From Cheiracanthium punctorium (lineage: Eukaryota; Arthropoda; Arachnida; Araneae; Cheiracanthiidae): DNA of 64,000 nucleotides. How positions within the stretch are numbered: the first letter of the stretch is position 1; each line of letters opens with the position of its first letter. Under the pieces are notes generated by a model, which did not search any database, was not told the origin of the DNA, and saw only the letters and a list, made by a program, of their open reading frames with translations. Made by a program: the position numbers and the translations under genes. This document shows, one piece after another, positions 12,647 through 23,895 of the stretch. The stretch is taken from positions 124,001 to 188,000 of the forward strand of contig JAWZYV010019980.1 of NCBI GenBank assembly GCA_038373885.1, read 5' to 3'.

Positions 12647-13319
12647 GTATACACTTTTTAGCTAGTAATTAACCCACCTTATCTTAATCTGATGCGCTTC
12701 AATATTTCTGACGATCAATTTTTTATTACTAATCTGATGAGCTGTCCTAGACGCACGGCCCTACATAAAGGGCTTATATATATGGTGGAGGTACTCAACA
12801 TGATTCAAGGTACCCCCTATGTTCATCTACCGCGCTCGAGTAAATCCCAAAAAACACATTGGACTTCCCTACTATAGGGTAACTAAAACAATGTATTATT
12901 CAGGTACAGCATGAATTGTTATAAATTGGTTTGCAGATTCTAGTTACATTATAGATACATTCGTTATGTTTAACTGTGTCTAATTAACGGACTAATAGTC
13001 TGTCTTAAAAATCTTCTACTGATTAAAAGATTAGAAAAAAAATTCAGTATATGGAGCTAATATATTGCAACTAAATCTAGAAAATTCTGAATGAACTATC
13101 TTACTAAATTCTTATACTATAATTGGATTTAAAGTAACTTCCATTCTATAGTAATTATAACAGTTTTCACTTTCTTTTTAAGACTGTTATTAGAAATTTC
13201 TGACTTATTTTATTGTTAATGTGTTTTGAAAGTATCTTGCGTTAAAAAAAAAAAAAAAAAATTTCACTAATGATGATGCAAGCAGAATTTTTGTACTAGA
13301 ATTTTGAGATTTATTTCAG

Positions 13320-13434
13320 GAATTTGGGAATGATGAAGAAGCTGTTGAAAGTCTGCTAGAGAGTATATCTGGATTACTCTCACTTCTAAATAATGCTTCT
13401 GCAAAAGAAACAAAGGAAGCCAAAACAGAGAAAG
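13320..13434 (+). CDS. VIRMA: VIRMA exon 2 in window
   Basis: Acceptor TTATTTCAG ends at 13319; donor is G|GTCTGT at 13435. The exon starts in phase 0 and ends after one base of a codon, which the next exon completes as Glu. The peptide starts EFGNDEEAVESLLESISGLL and ends in a lysine/glutamate-rich stretch. It is the last helical segment before the disordered C-terminal region. The overlapping minus-strand frame at 13267-13479 is a shadow. Confidence 0.8.
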
Positions 13435-14240
13435 GTCTGTATTAGTATTTATTAATTTACACCATTTATAATTCTTCATTTTCTTCTATCTCCCCCCCCC
13501 CCCTCAGGCAATAATAAATATACATTTAAGATTTTTATTTATTTACTAGAAAAATATTTCAAATAATTTATTTTTAGATTAGAGTATGCTTTACTTGCGG
13601 ATTCAATTGAAACTAGTTATTGTATGTGTTAAAAAATTTGACTGGCTAAGGCTTTTTTTAATGTTTCCAAATCATTTTGATACATACACTGTAATTAAAT
13701 TAACAAAAATTAGGTATAATATACCAGAATAATAATACTAGTAATAATAAAAGGTATATTTAAGTTTAACAAAACCATCTGTAAAAGTTTATGTATTGTA
13801 ATAAAAATCAATTAAATAGAAATTAATGGGAAAGCGAAACATATGAAGATTATTCTACATCTGTATAGTCCCTGGCCATATCAATGTGATCACCAGCAGA
13901 TATATAACTTTTACTTTCTGAAAATGCACCATATAATCGTAACCATAAAGAAATCTGTCTATGATATTTTGATGTATTTTTGTGTTTTGATATACAGTGG
14001 TTGCCACTGATTTTGGTTGGTGGTTTATCTGGTAAGCCACTTATTTCAGTGAAAATCAATATGAACAGAACTAAGTGGCCAAATTATACTGGTTTTCTGA
14101 CGGTTTTATTGGTAGCAAATGCTGCTTTATCCGGTAAGGTACGAAGACAGATTAATGCAATTTTGTGAGTGGGGGTGGCTAGTTGAAATTAATGTCCATT
14201 TTATGGAAGTAAAATAGGATCTCTTGCATTCTTTATTTAA

Positions 14241-14820
14241 TTGCTTTTTCTTGGGGAGGAGGGCAGCTACCCCTCACGCCTCGGATGCCATGGATATCTG
14301 CAGAATATTTTCCGTGGTGGTGGGGGGAGGGGGGGTCAAAATTACTTCCACATATGGTTACCATGGAGAGAACAAAAAAGCAGGAAAACAAATGGCATAC
14401 AAAAATCCCTGGAACAATTACCTCCTTGCCCTATGCTGACGATGCCCATGCTGGATGCAATTCACATGTCTCATGCACCATGGGACAAAGTTTTGCAAAC
14501 TTACATTATGGACTGTTTTAAAAAGGATGGAATTATTGCCCCAACATAACAACCTACTGATGTTGCAACAAAATTTATTCACATTGATATCCCTTAAGCC
14601 GAAAGAGCTGCGTTTCATGAAGGAGCAGATATAGAGACTACAACCTTACACCTCATCACATTATGGATGATACAGAAATTAGTGTGACAATTTTCAATCC
14701 GATACCCAGAACCAATGAGACATCTGATGATGAAGACAATGATGTACACCCAAAGTGGGTACCTGTCACAAGAGTAGATATGCTGAATGTTGTAGACACT
14801 AGAGGAGAACAATGTGAGTG
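14241..14820 (+). pseudogene. pogo/Tigger-like transposase C-terminal relic
   Basis: The frame at 14241-14549 ends with HMSHAPWDKVLQTYIMDCFK and KDGIIAPT. This resembles the 'AW..V...TI.NCF.KAGF' segment that follows the DDE domain in Tigger/pogo transposases. After in-frame stops and a frameshift, the frame from 14663 reads DDTEISVTIFNP, then an acidic stretch (TSDDEDNDV), then RVDMLNVVDT. That order matches the acidic tail and 'V.A...LD.L' helix at the C-terminus of that family. The catalytic core is not recognisable. The assignment is by recalled pattern only. Confidence 0.45.
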
Positions 14821-15224
14821 GTCACCTCTTTTTAACATTAAAGGAAATTCAATTTGCTCTGCATGGCACTATACCCATAAAATGGACTCTGATTTTGGAT
14901 TTTTTCCCCAAGAAGCTCTAATTGGAACTTTTATAAATACATGTATGTATTTTTTCACTTGTTCACTTCTTGATTCTTACATAAATACTGTTTGACTACC
15001 AATTAGATAGAAACATAAACAGGCTGGCAGCTTGCCAATATTCCATGCCAAACACAGTCAAACAATATGTGCCTACGTTAAATTATTGACTTATACATTT
15101 TGATTTAACTGCCTGATTTTTTTCTTATATTTTCTCACTTTTACCTTAGTCCCACCGTTTATTTCAGATTTTGGTCCAGTCAAAGTCAATCCATCCTGAT
15201 GTGACCAAAATAAGCAGTAACCAC

Positions 15225-15780
15225 TGTATTTGGAATTCTCATTTAGGCTATTTTTATTGTGATGTATGTAAAAGATATATGTGTGAATGAACAAAATTGT
15301 TCCTAAACGGTGCATTCAATTGAGCTAAAATTTCATACATATAGACCACCCTCATGCAACAGTATGTATAGGACATATAAACTTTTTACAGGACTTCAAG
15401 AAAGAATATGGGTTACAACCTATGGACGTAAAATTCTTGGAAACTGCACTAGTTTCTAAACAGTGCATGTGATTGAGCACTAATTGGGTATATATGTTAT
15501 AGGTCAAGGTCTTATCACTTGCATAGATTTTGGTGTGTGTAGGACGGATAATTGTTTCAGAGTTGCAAAAACAGAATTCTTACACAATTCGGCCTGTGTC
15601 TTAATGGTGCAGTCTAGTAAGCTCAAATTGTGTATGTATATTATAGGTCACTGTCACACAACCTGTGTGCATTTTGTTAAGTGTAGGGTTTATAGTTTTT
15701 GTACAGGGCTACAAAAAGAATTCTCATACATTAGGATCAAGTGATCAGAAAGTCAAGTGTAGTCACTCCAAATTTTTTTA
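15225..15780 (+). repeat. Eroded copy of the ACTTTCC/173-bp-unit repeat
   Basis: Degenerate motifs appear in the same order as in the copies at 17119 and 61971: CCTAAACGGTGCATTCAATT, then GGGTATATATGTTATAGGTC, then TATAGTTTTTGTACAGGGCT. It closes with AGAAAGTCAAGTGTAGTCAC followed by TCCAAATTTTTTT (end near 15780). The start is uncertain because the 5' hairpin is lost. Confidence 0.6.
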
Positions 15781-16918
15781 TGTTTTCTTCTTTTTTTTAG
15801 GGAAAACTGTGAATCTTTTGCTGTTTTACAACAATGGCAATTCTTTTGTCAATATTTGTCAACAAGTTTTTATCAGTATTGCAACACTGGTGTTGTGGGT
15901 AAAAAGTGTCTAGTGGTTCATATTAGTATGGCCAGGAACTGTAGAATGAGTATTTAAATTTTCATTAACCTGTTGTAGTGAATGAATAAAAGTCGTACAC
16001 TGGTATATTATAGTTAAACCATGTATTGAATTATGTTTAAAATAGAAAAAATAATCCTTATGCAATGAAGAAAATAAATTTGCACTAATCTGTTTTTAAA
16101 ATTTAGGAGAATATTTGCATTTGTTTTGCTCAGATTCATTAAGCACATCAGTTGTGATAAGAAAAGGCAAAAACATTTAAAATGATTAAACCTCTATTTT
16201 TTAAAAATAAATAAAAGAATTATTAAAAAAATTTATCAAACTCTGCTGTTAAACATCTGTTAATTGGAAGCAAATAAAGAACTTTAGTTGAGTTTGTGTA
16301 CATATGGGTGTTGAGGGTAAATTTGCACACTACTCTTTAAAAAACTTGGGTTTTTTCCCTTAAAAAAAGGGGGGGTGCATTTTTTCTTTCTATAAAGTAA
16401 ACAGTAGCACGCACACACACACAAAAAAAAAATTGGCTTTGAAAAGTGCCAAACATGAACATGACATGCATGGGATGTTTGCAATGTGTATCTTTGTGCT
16501 CAGGGATTAATACAGGTGAAATCTGGGTCTACTTTGTGAGCCACAAGTGTGGTCCCTTCACAAAATTAGAATTAATTAAAATGACAGCTTTACAAAAATA
16601 CAGTTGAATAAATCAGCTATATAATTTGGCATTGGCATTTTACCTTACATTTTTATTTGTTTTGTCAATTATTTTTTTAAAAAGTAACTGATACAAAAAT
16701 TGGCATGAAAATTCATTTAAATAGATGTTAAGATTCACAAAAATAGATATTGAAATCTAAAAATGGGAACCTTGAAAAAATTCTTATATCGACCTCTGAT
16801 ACTGTAATGATAATTTTTCATTTGTGTTCATCTTGTGTTTTAAAGAATAAAGTAGTGTTAAGAACTCTATTTTGCATAAAATAGATTTTTGTTTTTGACT
16901 TTTTCACTTCTTATTCAG

Positions 16919-17076
16919 AAATTGCAGAGCCATCACTGCCTCAACCTGAAAGCCAGTCTGCACAATTTGCTTCCCGGCCTGTATTTATGGTTGGAGAAGT
17001 AGAGGAAGGTCGTTTGAGTCCAGCTTATTGGCTTGCATTACCTGCAGCAGATGATGCTGACCAAGAGCAAGAACAG
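16919..17076 (+). CDS. VIRMA: VIRMA exon 3 in window
   Basis: Acceptor TTATTCAG at 16918 and donor CAG|GTTAGT at 17077. The first two bases complete the split Glu codon and the exon ends in phase 0. The peptide includes FASRPVFMVGEVEEGRLSPA and YWLALPAADDADQEQEQ. The hydrophobic/proline segment followed by an acidic run fits a conserved short motif in the otherwise disordered C-terminal part of the protein. Confidence 0.82.
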
Positions 17077-17118
17077 GTTAGTCTTTTTTTTAAGAAGCAA
17101 CTTGTTTTCTCCCTTGTT

Positions 17119-17239
17119 ACTTTCCGAACATGTACCATGTAAGGAAAGTATTGTAATCATGAAAAAAATTTGACTTTGAGATTTTGTTGTATTTACACGT
17201 TTTGAGGTCTTCTGAATTCATTTATATTATTTTTACGAG

Positions 17240-17272
<33 letters not shown>

Positions 17273-17602
17273 CACGATAGCTCCTAAACGGGACATTCAA
17301 TTGAGCTCAAATTGGGTATATATGTTATAAACCACCATCGCAAGACCGGTATTCATTTTCGTGTGTATAGGACTTATAGTTTTTCTACAGGGCTATGACA
17401 AAGATTTCTTTTACATTATGGCCTATGGGGGGAAATTCTTGAAAGTGCGCTAGCGTTTAAACGGTACATTCGTTTGAGTTCAAATTGAAAAAAACTAAGA
17501 ATTTTCCCTGAATTATTCATCAATTAAAATTTATTTAAATGCTTGGTAATGATCTTAAACGTAAGTGTTCGGAAAGTCAAGTGGAGTCACTCCAGATTTT
17601 TT
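17119..17602 (+). repeat. ACTTTCC-type repeat with one to two 173-bp units
   Basis: The 5' hairpin ACTTTCC ... GGAAAGT is at 17119-17149. A (TG)n microsatellite follows at about 17241-17270, then the unit motifs TAAACGGGACATTCAATTGA and TAGTTTTTCTACAGGGCT. It closes with GTGTTCGGAAAGTCAAGTGG and a GAGTCACTCC hairpin before AGATTTTTT. Same family as 60195-60850 and 61971-62825. Lies in the intron 17077-18177. Confidence 0.75.
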
Positions 17603-18177
17603 ACTTTTTTGGGGCTGAACACCTGTTTTCAAGTGAAAGATATTTTTTTAGGGGGGGGGGGGTGTAAAATAGGTGCTTACTACAGTTTATACTTTTCAAA
17701 ACTCTGTGATATATGGTTTCAATTATTCATCAAAATCAGGAAAAATAACCTGAAAAAAAGTTTAGAAAACCTTGTAAAGTATAATATTATTAGGTTCTTA
17801 AACCATCTGAGTGACAAGATCATGTTTACTGTATTCTATTTTCATTTTATTACACTTCAATCAAAAAAATGCTCTTCTAGTAATTTTTTAAATAATACTT
17901 TGTAACATTATTGAGAGATAATTTTCATGTCAAATATCATATAAAACATTACTTCCTTCAGTTTGTTGTTAAAACAAATCATTTTGTACAAGTTTTAATT
18001 TATTCGATGCAAAAAAAAAAAAAAAAAAAAAAAGTTTTTTTTACAGTTTTGCACTTTTGCGGGTGTGTTTGGCAGGCTAAATAAAATTTGAAATATGTAA
18101 ATAATGTTTTGCTTTAAACTCAGTAAAATATACATAGCTTTAAAATTATTTTTAGACATTTTGTATTTTTATTGCAG

Positions 18178-18308
18178 GTATCTGTAGATTTGATTTCAAT
18201 AGCTGAGAAATGTATACCAGGAGACTTCGATTTGAAAGCAAGTCTTGAAAGTCTTTGTCTGAGCACTGATGGCGATGCTGATATCAAATCAAAAAAGAAG
18301 ACTTTGGG
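18178..18308 (+). CDS. VIRMA: VIRMA exon 4 in window
   Basis: Acceptor ATTGCAG at 18177; donor GG|GTAATT at 18309. The exon starts in phase 0 and leaves two bases of a glycine codon. The peptide begins VSVDLISIAEKCIPGDFDLK and ends with a basic KSKKKT patch. This short segment looks like the conserved 'DL..LA..C....DL...L' helical motif of VIRMA C-terminal regions. Confidence 0.82.
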
Positions 18309-18394
18309 GTAATTTTTACTTAACTTGAAAATTATTTCAAAACTCTTTGTATTTTTAAATTTTTTACTCTATAACAATTCATTTTTCTTTATAG

Positions 18395-18471
18395 CTCTAT
18401 TAGTGGCAAAAGAAAATATCAACCTTTAGTGAATCCAGCTCTGGTTGATGTAAATAATAAAAGACCATTCA
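18395..18471 (+). CDS. VIRMA: VIRMA exon 5 in window
   Basis: The short 86-bp upstream intron ends in TTTATAG at 18394; the donor is A|GTGAGT at 18472. The first base completes Gly; the last base starts an Ile codon. The peptide SISGKRKYQPLVNPALVDVN followed by NKRPF is basic and proline-containing and is typical of the linker ahead of the RG-rich tail. Confidence 0.82.
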
Positions 18472-19060
18472 GTGAGTATCTCATTAAATCTACCTTACTA
18501 TTGAACAGCAAATTCGCAATAATCTTATATCTCCTAAAATTTTCCTTAAATGTAATTTTCTCTTAACAGTATTCAAAATAGAAACAAATTTTTACTTTCT
18601 TGAAAATTAATTTAGCAGGTCAAGAGTACTCCATTTATATAAACTGAAGTAAATTTTATCTATAATAATGTATGTATTATTGCCAGTAAACAAAGTTTGG
18701 TTTCCTAAATAAATAGTATTGCTGATTGTTTCTGAGCCCATAGGTAAATTTTATAAATGTGATGCTTAAGATTTTTTGTTGTTGTTGTTGTTTTCTGAAG
18801 AGTGGAAGACTACTTAAATTTTTATTTCAGTATCAAATTAAATTTATATGTATAATCTTTGAATGTATTTCTGAATACTTATTTATAACTTGCTGATAAA
18901 ATTGTTCATTAAAATATTAAACCTCTGAATGTAAAGATTAAAATGATTTAAAATGTGTAAAATTTAATAAATACTGTCACTTTTAAATTTTGGCATGAAC
19001 TGCAAACAACAAATTTTTAAAATGAATTATTAATTAAAAATGTATCTACTTTATTTACAG
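18472..19060 (+). other. VIRMA intron, 589 bp
   Basis: GTGAGT donor, TTATTTACAG acceptor. AT-rich; I see only a short GTT triplet run near 18779 and nothing else. Confidence 0.7.
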
Positions 19061-19245
19061 TTGCACCAATGCGAGGTCGTGGTTTCACTCGTGCAACTTC
19101 ACATTCTTCTAGAGCTAATGATCCATTCCGGTCACGCCCTCCCAATACTAGTCGTCCTCCATCAATGCACGTGGATGACTTTGTTGCATTAGAAAGTCAT
19201 CACTCTGGTAATAATCCTCAGACACCAACCAAGCGTCCAACAAAA
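19061..19245 (+). CDS. VIRMA: VIRMA exon 6 in window, carrying the NTSRPPSMHVDDFV motif
   Basis: Acceptor TTATTTACAG at 19060; donor AAA|GTAAGT at 19246. The first two bases complete Ile; the exon ends in phase 0. The peptide starts IAPMRGRGFTRATSHSSRAN and contains NTSRPPSMHVDDFVALE, the most diagnostic VIRMA segment in the window; as I recall, human VIRMA has a nearly identical stretch. Arg-Gly motifs (RGRGF) are potential arginine-methylation and RNA-binding sites. The downstream intron is the 15.4-kb one. Confidence 0.9.
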
Positions 19246-19545
19246 GTAAGTTTGATTGTGTAAGGAATGTTTTCTTATCTCTTAATAACTGTTCAGGAAC
19301 AATATCATAGTAATGTTAACCTTTATTAAATATTCACCTTTCTAATTACTTGTGTATTTTTACAAAGTGCATAAAGTGCAGTGTTACTGCATTAAGAGAA
19401 AATAAGACTTAAGGATAAAGATGACACACTTAATGCAAATAAAGTTTAAGATGTTCCATGCATCCTCTAAAATTAAGTTATTTATTTTTGGGAATGTTTT
19501 AAAAATTTATTTTAAAGTTATTCTTATGCTTCATACTTTATATTA

Positions 19546-21382
19546 TCTTATATATAATAAAATCCGAGAGTAAACATTGTATGTAGCTAGGTTTGTGACC
19601 TCCGATCTTCTTGCGCGCGTCTCTCGATCGCATTGCGCCGAGACGGTTGGTCGCAGACCTACCGAATTTTGCATACGGCTTCACTAGGACAGATACTAAC
19701 ACGCCTCAGAGCGATTTTTTTCGAAATTCGAATTAGAAAATGTTTTATTTTATGTTTTGTCCGATTTTTAGCGATTTTTCTTGCATAATACGTAATAACG
19801 CCGGTCATTGCACTCGCAATAAAACGATATTTGCATCATCGGATAGAGGAGAAAATTTTCTTTCGAAAACAGTTTGTTTTGACTATGTAACATAGTTTGC
19901 CGATTTTTGGCAATTTTTAAAAAGAATTTCTCTTTTGACGACGTTTGCGTAAAAGTAATTTTAAAACTGTTGCATCTTTCATTCTATCTGTCATAACTTT
20001 TTTATATTTCGGCGAAAGACGGAGCATATATTTCGCCCACTTTTAAAAGAAGAACAGAGGAAAAATATAAATTAGGAGATTTTTTACGAATTTTTATGTA
20101 AAGAAGGATTTTGAATTTAATAAAAGCTGTTTCAAGATTTCGGTATGATATCTTCCGCTATGGTTGTCTGGGAAACAGCAACAATGATTAAAATTGCCAT
20201 TTGAAAAACATAAATAAAATGACTTTTGATGAACACCTTGAATGATTGAAATGAGTTTCCACATGTGAAATCTACGTCATTTTGATCTAACGAGATTAAA
20301 ACCCCTTTCGAAACTCAATCAAAATAACGGGCTTACAAACAAAACATACGCCACGCACGAAATTATTCCCTATTTTATATTACGTTGCCAGAAAAAGAAT
20401 TGAATGCTGTTTTTTCAACTATGAATTATCCAGCATTATTTTCGATATAATTTTTAAACGGAACACGTTTTCGAATAGGAGGAAATATTTACGTGCTAAA
20501 TACGCCAATCTGACAAGAATTATGCATAAAAATGTATGGAGAGCTGTTTTAATGGCAGCCAGAAAGTGAAATGATTATCGTTTATACTAATGCGTAAATT
20601 GCAAAGAATCACCAAAGAATAAAAAGTTACATTAGTGGCAAATATCTAAACCGTTTCTTTAAATTAAACATTAAAGATGGAAAAACGAAAATATATTGGT
20701 ATCAGTAAAGGATACTATATAAGTAATAGTTATTAGATATGCTAGGGCAATATTGATCAAAGCACAATATACCGCGTTAATAAATATTTCGTGAAACTAT
20801 TCGTTTCTTTTCGTTTTTCAACAGCCATCTTACATCACAGCTAACTAAACATTAAATAATTCTACGTCGCGTTAATATATCCCGCGGTAATTTCAACAGA
20901 AAATTCTGTACCTAAACTTTTTTTTTCTTGGAGATTCTGTTTTGTCCCAAGTAGTTATGATCACATTTTAGGAAAATGTTCTCTTCTTGCCTTGCGAAGA
21001 GCGGGTACACACAACTATTTAATTATAAAATAAAACGGTTTTTCACATCATGTAGTATCTAAGGTATTAATGGTATAATTTAAATCTAAAAAAGAGTATG
21101 ATGTAGAAATGAGACATTTTGAAAGTTAGAAATTTTTAGGAACCGTCACGCTTTTCTTTTTCTGATCGCCAATGGCACCGACATAGTTTTTTGTTTCATA
21201 ATATTAACAATGTTCTCAGATCAGTATTTATACTAACTTTACGAATAACTAATGAGTAACTTTACGCCAAGAGTCAAATCATTTTGTTTATTTTTAGATT
21301 CCGCATTACTGGAATCAATTCGAATTATACATGTAAGAAAAAGTTTCGTTCCCTACCGTGCGGAGAACGGGTACGCAGCTAG
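19546..21382 (+). mobile_element. Helitron-like non-autonomous element
   Basis: It starts TCTTATATATAATAAAAT after an A (19545) and ends GGGTACGCAGCTAG before a T (21383). This is the rolling-circle signature: 5' TC, 3' CTAG, insertion between A and T. A short hairpin, CCGT ... ACGG, lies about 10 nt before the terminus, as in Helitrons. A second eroded terminus-like stretch, GCGAAGAGCGGGTACACAC, lies at 20994-21012, suggesting end capture or nesting. No Rep/helicase coding is visible. Confidence 0.6.
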
Positions 21383-21798
21383 TTTTACATAAAAGTTGTG
21401 CATATCATTTATATAAACAGTGACGTCTTGAGACCTATTTCAATAGTGGGGCCCCAAAAAATAGTTCCAGTTCAAATCGGGAAATATATACATTTAGAGC
21501 TGTCTTTCTCTCATGCACACAGTGTAAGTCTTTTACATTTTTCGAACAGCAAAGGATTAACAAAATTACTATACAACTTTTTCTATTTTTTACCTAATTA
21601 TGTTAGTATTAAAAATGTAACTGTGTTAGTATTAAAAAGTTTGCTTTATGACTAATCAAAAAGCTATCATTTTTTTTTTCTGTAATTATGTTCATTATAG
21701 CTGCTCGTTCATAATTTTTAAAGGATCTCTTTATTTTAAAATCAGTATTAACATATAAAGTACATTTACACATCACATTTCATAAATCAATAGAAGAA

Positions 21799-21799
<1 letters not shown>

Positions 21800-21836
<37 letters not shown>

Positions 21837-21862
21837 ATATATATATATATATATATATATAT
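21800..21862. repeat. Two (TA)n microsatellite blocks
   Basis: Two pure AT dinucleotide runs interrupted by AAAACAA. Similar TA runs occur near 43227-43258 and 55507-55534. Confidence 0.9.
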
Positions 21863-22671
21863 GAATGCACTGCAAGGAGTATAAGATCACGTAAATAAAA
21901 AATAATTTCCTGCTGAGCAGAAAATTTCATCTATAGGTACTGATAGGGAAAATTGCAACTTTCAGTTATGAAGAACCAATGTCACGACCCGATGATCTGT
22001 GCCAGAAGACAGTGCCAAATTTGCTGCTTTGATGCCAAGTTAATGCTGTGTCAGTATTTTTATATAGTACAGTACTGATAGCTAAAAAATTATCAAAACC
22101 CAACCATCCAAAAAAGAAATAGTCTACCATATGGCAAAATGTTTAGTACTCTTCCTTTAGTAAGTGGTAAAATGTTGCACGACTTTGAGCATTGGGTTTC
22201 AGCGAGAGGGGCAAGTTAAGGCCAATGCTGACTTCACACATTTTATATGTATTTCAATGGCTGACAGCCCAGCCAGCCACAATACATTGAACTAACGCCG
22301 ACGTCATAGTTTCAGTGTAACCATCGACGTTCAAAATTCTTGGATATGTCCACCAATTTGCCCGTCGAACGATGAACTTCTAGACAGTGTATTAACTGCG
22401 AGGGATGACCGCGAGAGATAACAATTTCGCTTAACTGCGGCGTAAGAATGGAAAAGGGTGATCGCCAGAAGGAGAAAATTATTGATATTCGTTGAACACT
22501 CGTTGCTACAACGACAAAAGGGAGATGTAATTTTAAAAAAATTGAGCATAGCATTCAGTGCATCACAGTTGGTTATATGAAAAAGGGAGACAAATTTTAG
22601 GAATCCGTCCTTAAAATTTATCTTATTGTGGCTGATTTTACGTTATACATCAACGAATTGCTCCACCAGGT

Positions 22672-23895
22672 CAGAGAAAACCGGCTTATATTCGTCTAAT
22701 AGAAGTAGTTCCTTAACAACTTTGCAGAATTTGTCAAATCCAGACCATTTGTAAACGCAGTAATTATGCCGCTATTCTAGGCATTTAGAAAATATGTGAG
22801 GCACATACCATTTACATACATCGTGAAAGCATGGAAATTCAAGCAGTTCTAATCTTTTGCACATATCATTCAAAAGGAAACACCTTATATTTCTAAATAT
22901 TATACAGTTAACTACTGGTTGTTATCTAATGAAATGCAATTTTTTATTAAGTGTGCAGAAATATAGAGTTTTAATTTAATTTAATTTCTGATCATTTAGA
23001 TAAAGTTAAAATGTACATTGATAAAAATTTGAGCACAAAAAAAATTTATTAAAGGAAAATATGTACTCTTATTTTTGAGTTTAATTGATAAGTAACTGGC
23101 ATAAATAGCTTGTCTCTATTTTACATTGTATTTTTTTTATTATTATTATTTTTGGGGGGGTGGGAGGGGGGGATACATTTTATGAATAATTTTAATTGTA
23201 TTAGGTATATTTAATAAAAAGGGGCAAAATGTTCTTTAATTTATTGTTACAAATAATCTAAATATTTTCATAATTTGTGAAAGATGATGAAAAAGTAGCT
23301 TAAAAAGTTTTTTTTTTTTTTACCAAAATATGAAAATATTTAGATTGTTTATAACATTAGATTAAATAATTTTTTTATTATCTGTTACTGAAAATGCCTA
23401 ATACAGTTAAAATGATTAATAAAATGTACCGTGAAAAAAAGTAAAACTTTTAAAATATAAAATAGTGACATAAGCTATTTATGAGAGTTACTTATCAGTT
23501 AAATTCAAAATCAAGATTATATTTCTAACTTTAATATTTTCTTTATGTTCAAATTTTTATGAATATATATTTATAACTTTATCTAAATGATCAGAAGTTG
23601 ATTTAAAACTTGTTATTTTTGCACATTTAATTCAAAATTGCATTTCATTAGCTAACAACCAGTAGTAAAATGTATTATATTTAGATATATAAAGTGTTTC
23701 CTTTTAAATAGCATGTGCACACTATCAAAACTGCTTTGAATTTCCATGCTTTCGCGACATATGTAAATATTATGTGCCTCACATATTTTCTAAATGTCTA
23801 GAATTGCGGCATAATTACTACGTTCATAAACTATCAGGATTTGACAAAACCATCAAGGAACAACTTCTATTAAACAAATATGCCCTTTTCCTTTT
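22672..23895. repeat. Long imperfect inverted repeat, arms of about 600 bp
   Basis: The left arm (about 22672-23285) is the reverse complement of the right arm (about 23310-23895), with a loop of only tens of bases near 23296. Clear anchors are GAAAATATGTGAGGCACAT-type sequence at 22787-22806 against ATGTGCCTCACATATTTTC near 23771-23790. Others are the match around AACAACCAGTAGT and AATCTAAATATTTTC against GAAAATATTTAGATT beside the centre. Both arms preserve the same coding-like stretch (left on minus, right on plus) with the peptide VPHIFSKCLE followed by RHNY and SGFDK. The arms look about 80% alike by eye. Confidence 0.75.

Larger units (their letters stand above)
748..13319 (+). other. 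VIRMA intron, about 12.6 kb, filled with repeats
   Basis: GTATGT donor at 748 and TTATTTCAG acceptor ending at 13319. The repeats and relics at 1114-5227, 7023-7723, 8554-9570 and 10005-12646 account for much of it. The rest (748-1113, 5228-7022, 7724-8553, 9571-10004, 12656-13319) is AT-rich with poly(A)/poly(T) runs. It includes a G-rich patch at 5358-5390 and a poly(T) run at 9916-9939. I see no supported gene in these parts. Confidence 0.75.
13435..16918 (+). other. VIRMA intron, 3.5 kb
   Basis: Contains the transposase relic at 14241-14820 and an eroded repeat at 15225-15780. The remainder is AT-rich with a C-run near 13492 and a CA microsatellite near 16410. No other gene is seen. Confidence 0.7.

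Noticed and set aside
14663..14995. A separate 110-codon gene with an acidic stretch
   Set aside because: Its first half continues the pogo/Tigger C-terminal pattern seen in the preceding frame, so it is treated as part of that relic.
22312..22554. 80-codon minus-strand frame containing WRSPFSILTPQLSEIVISRG
   Set aside because: Protein-like composition but no motif I can name; a second overlapping minus-strand frame of similar length makes chance likely.
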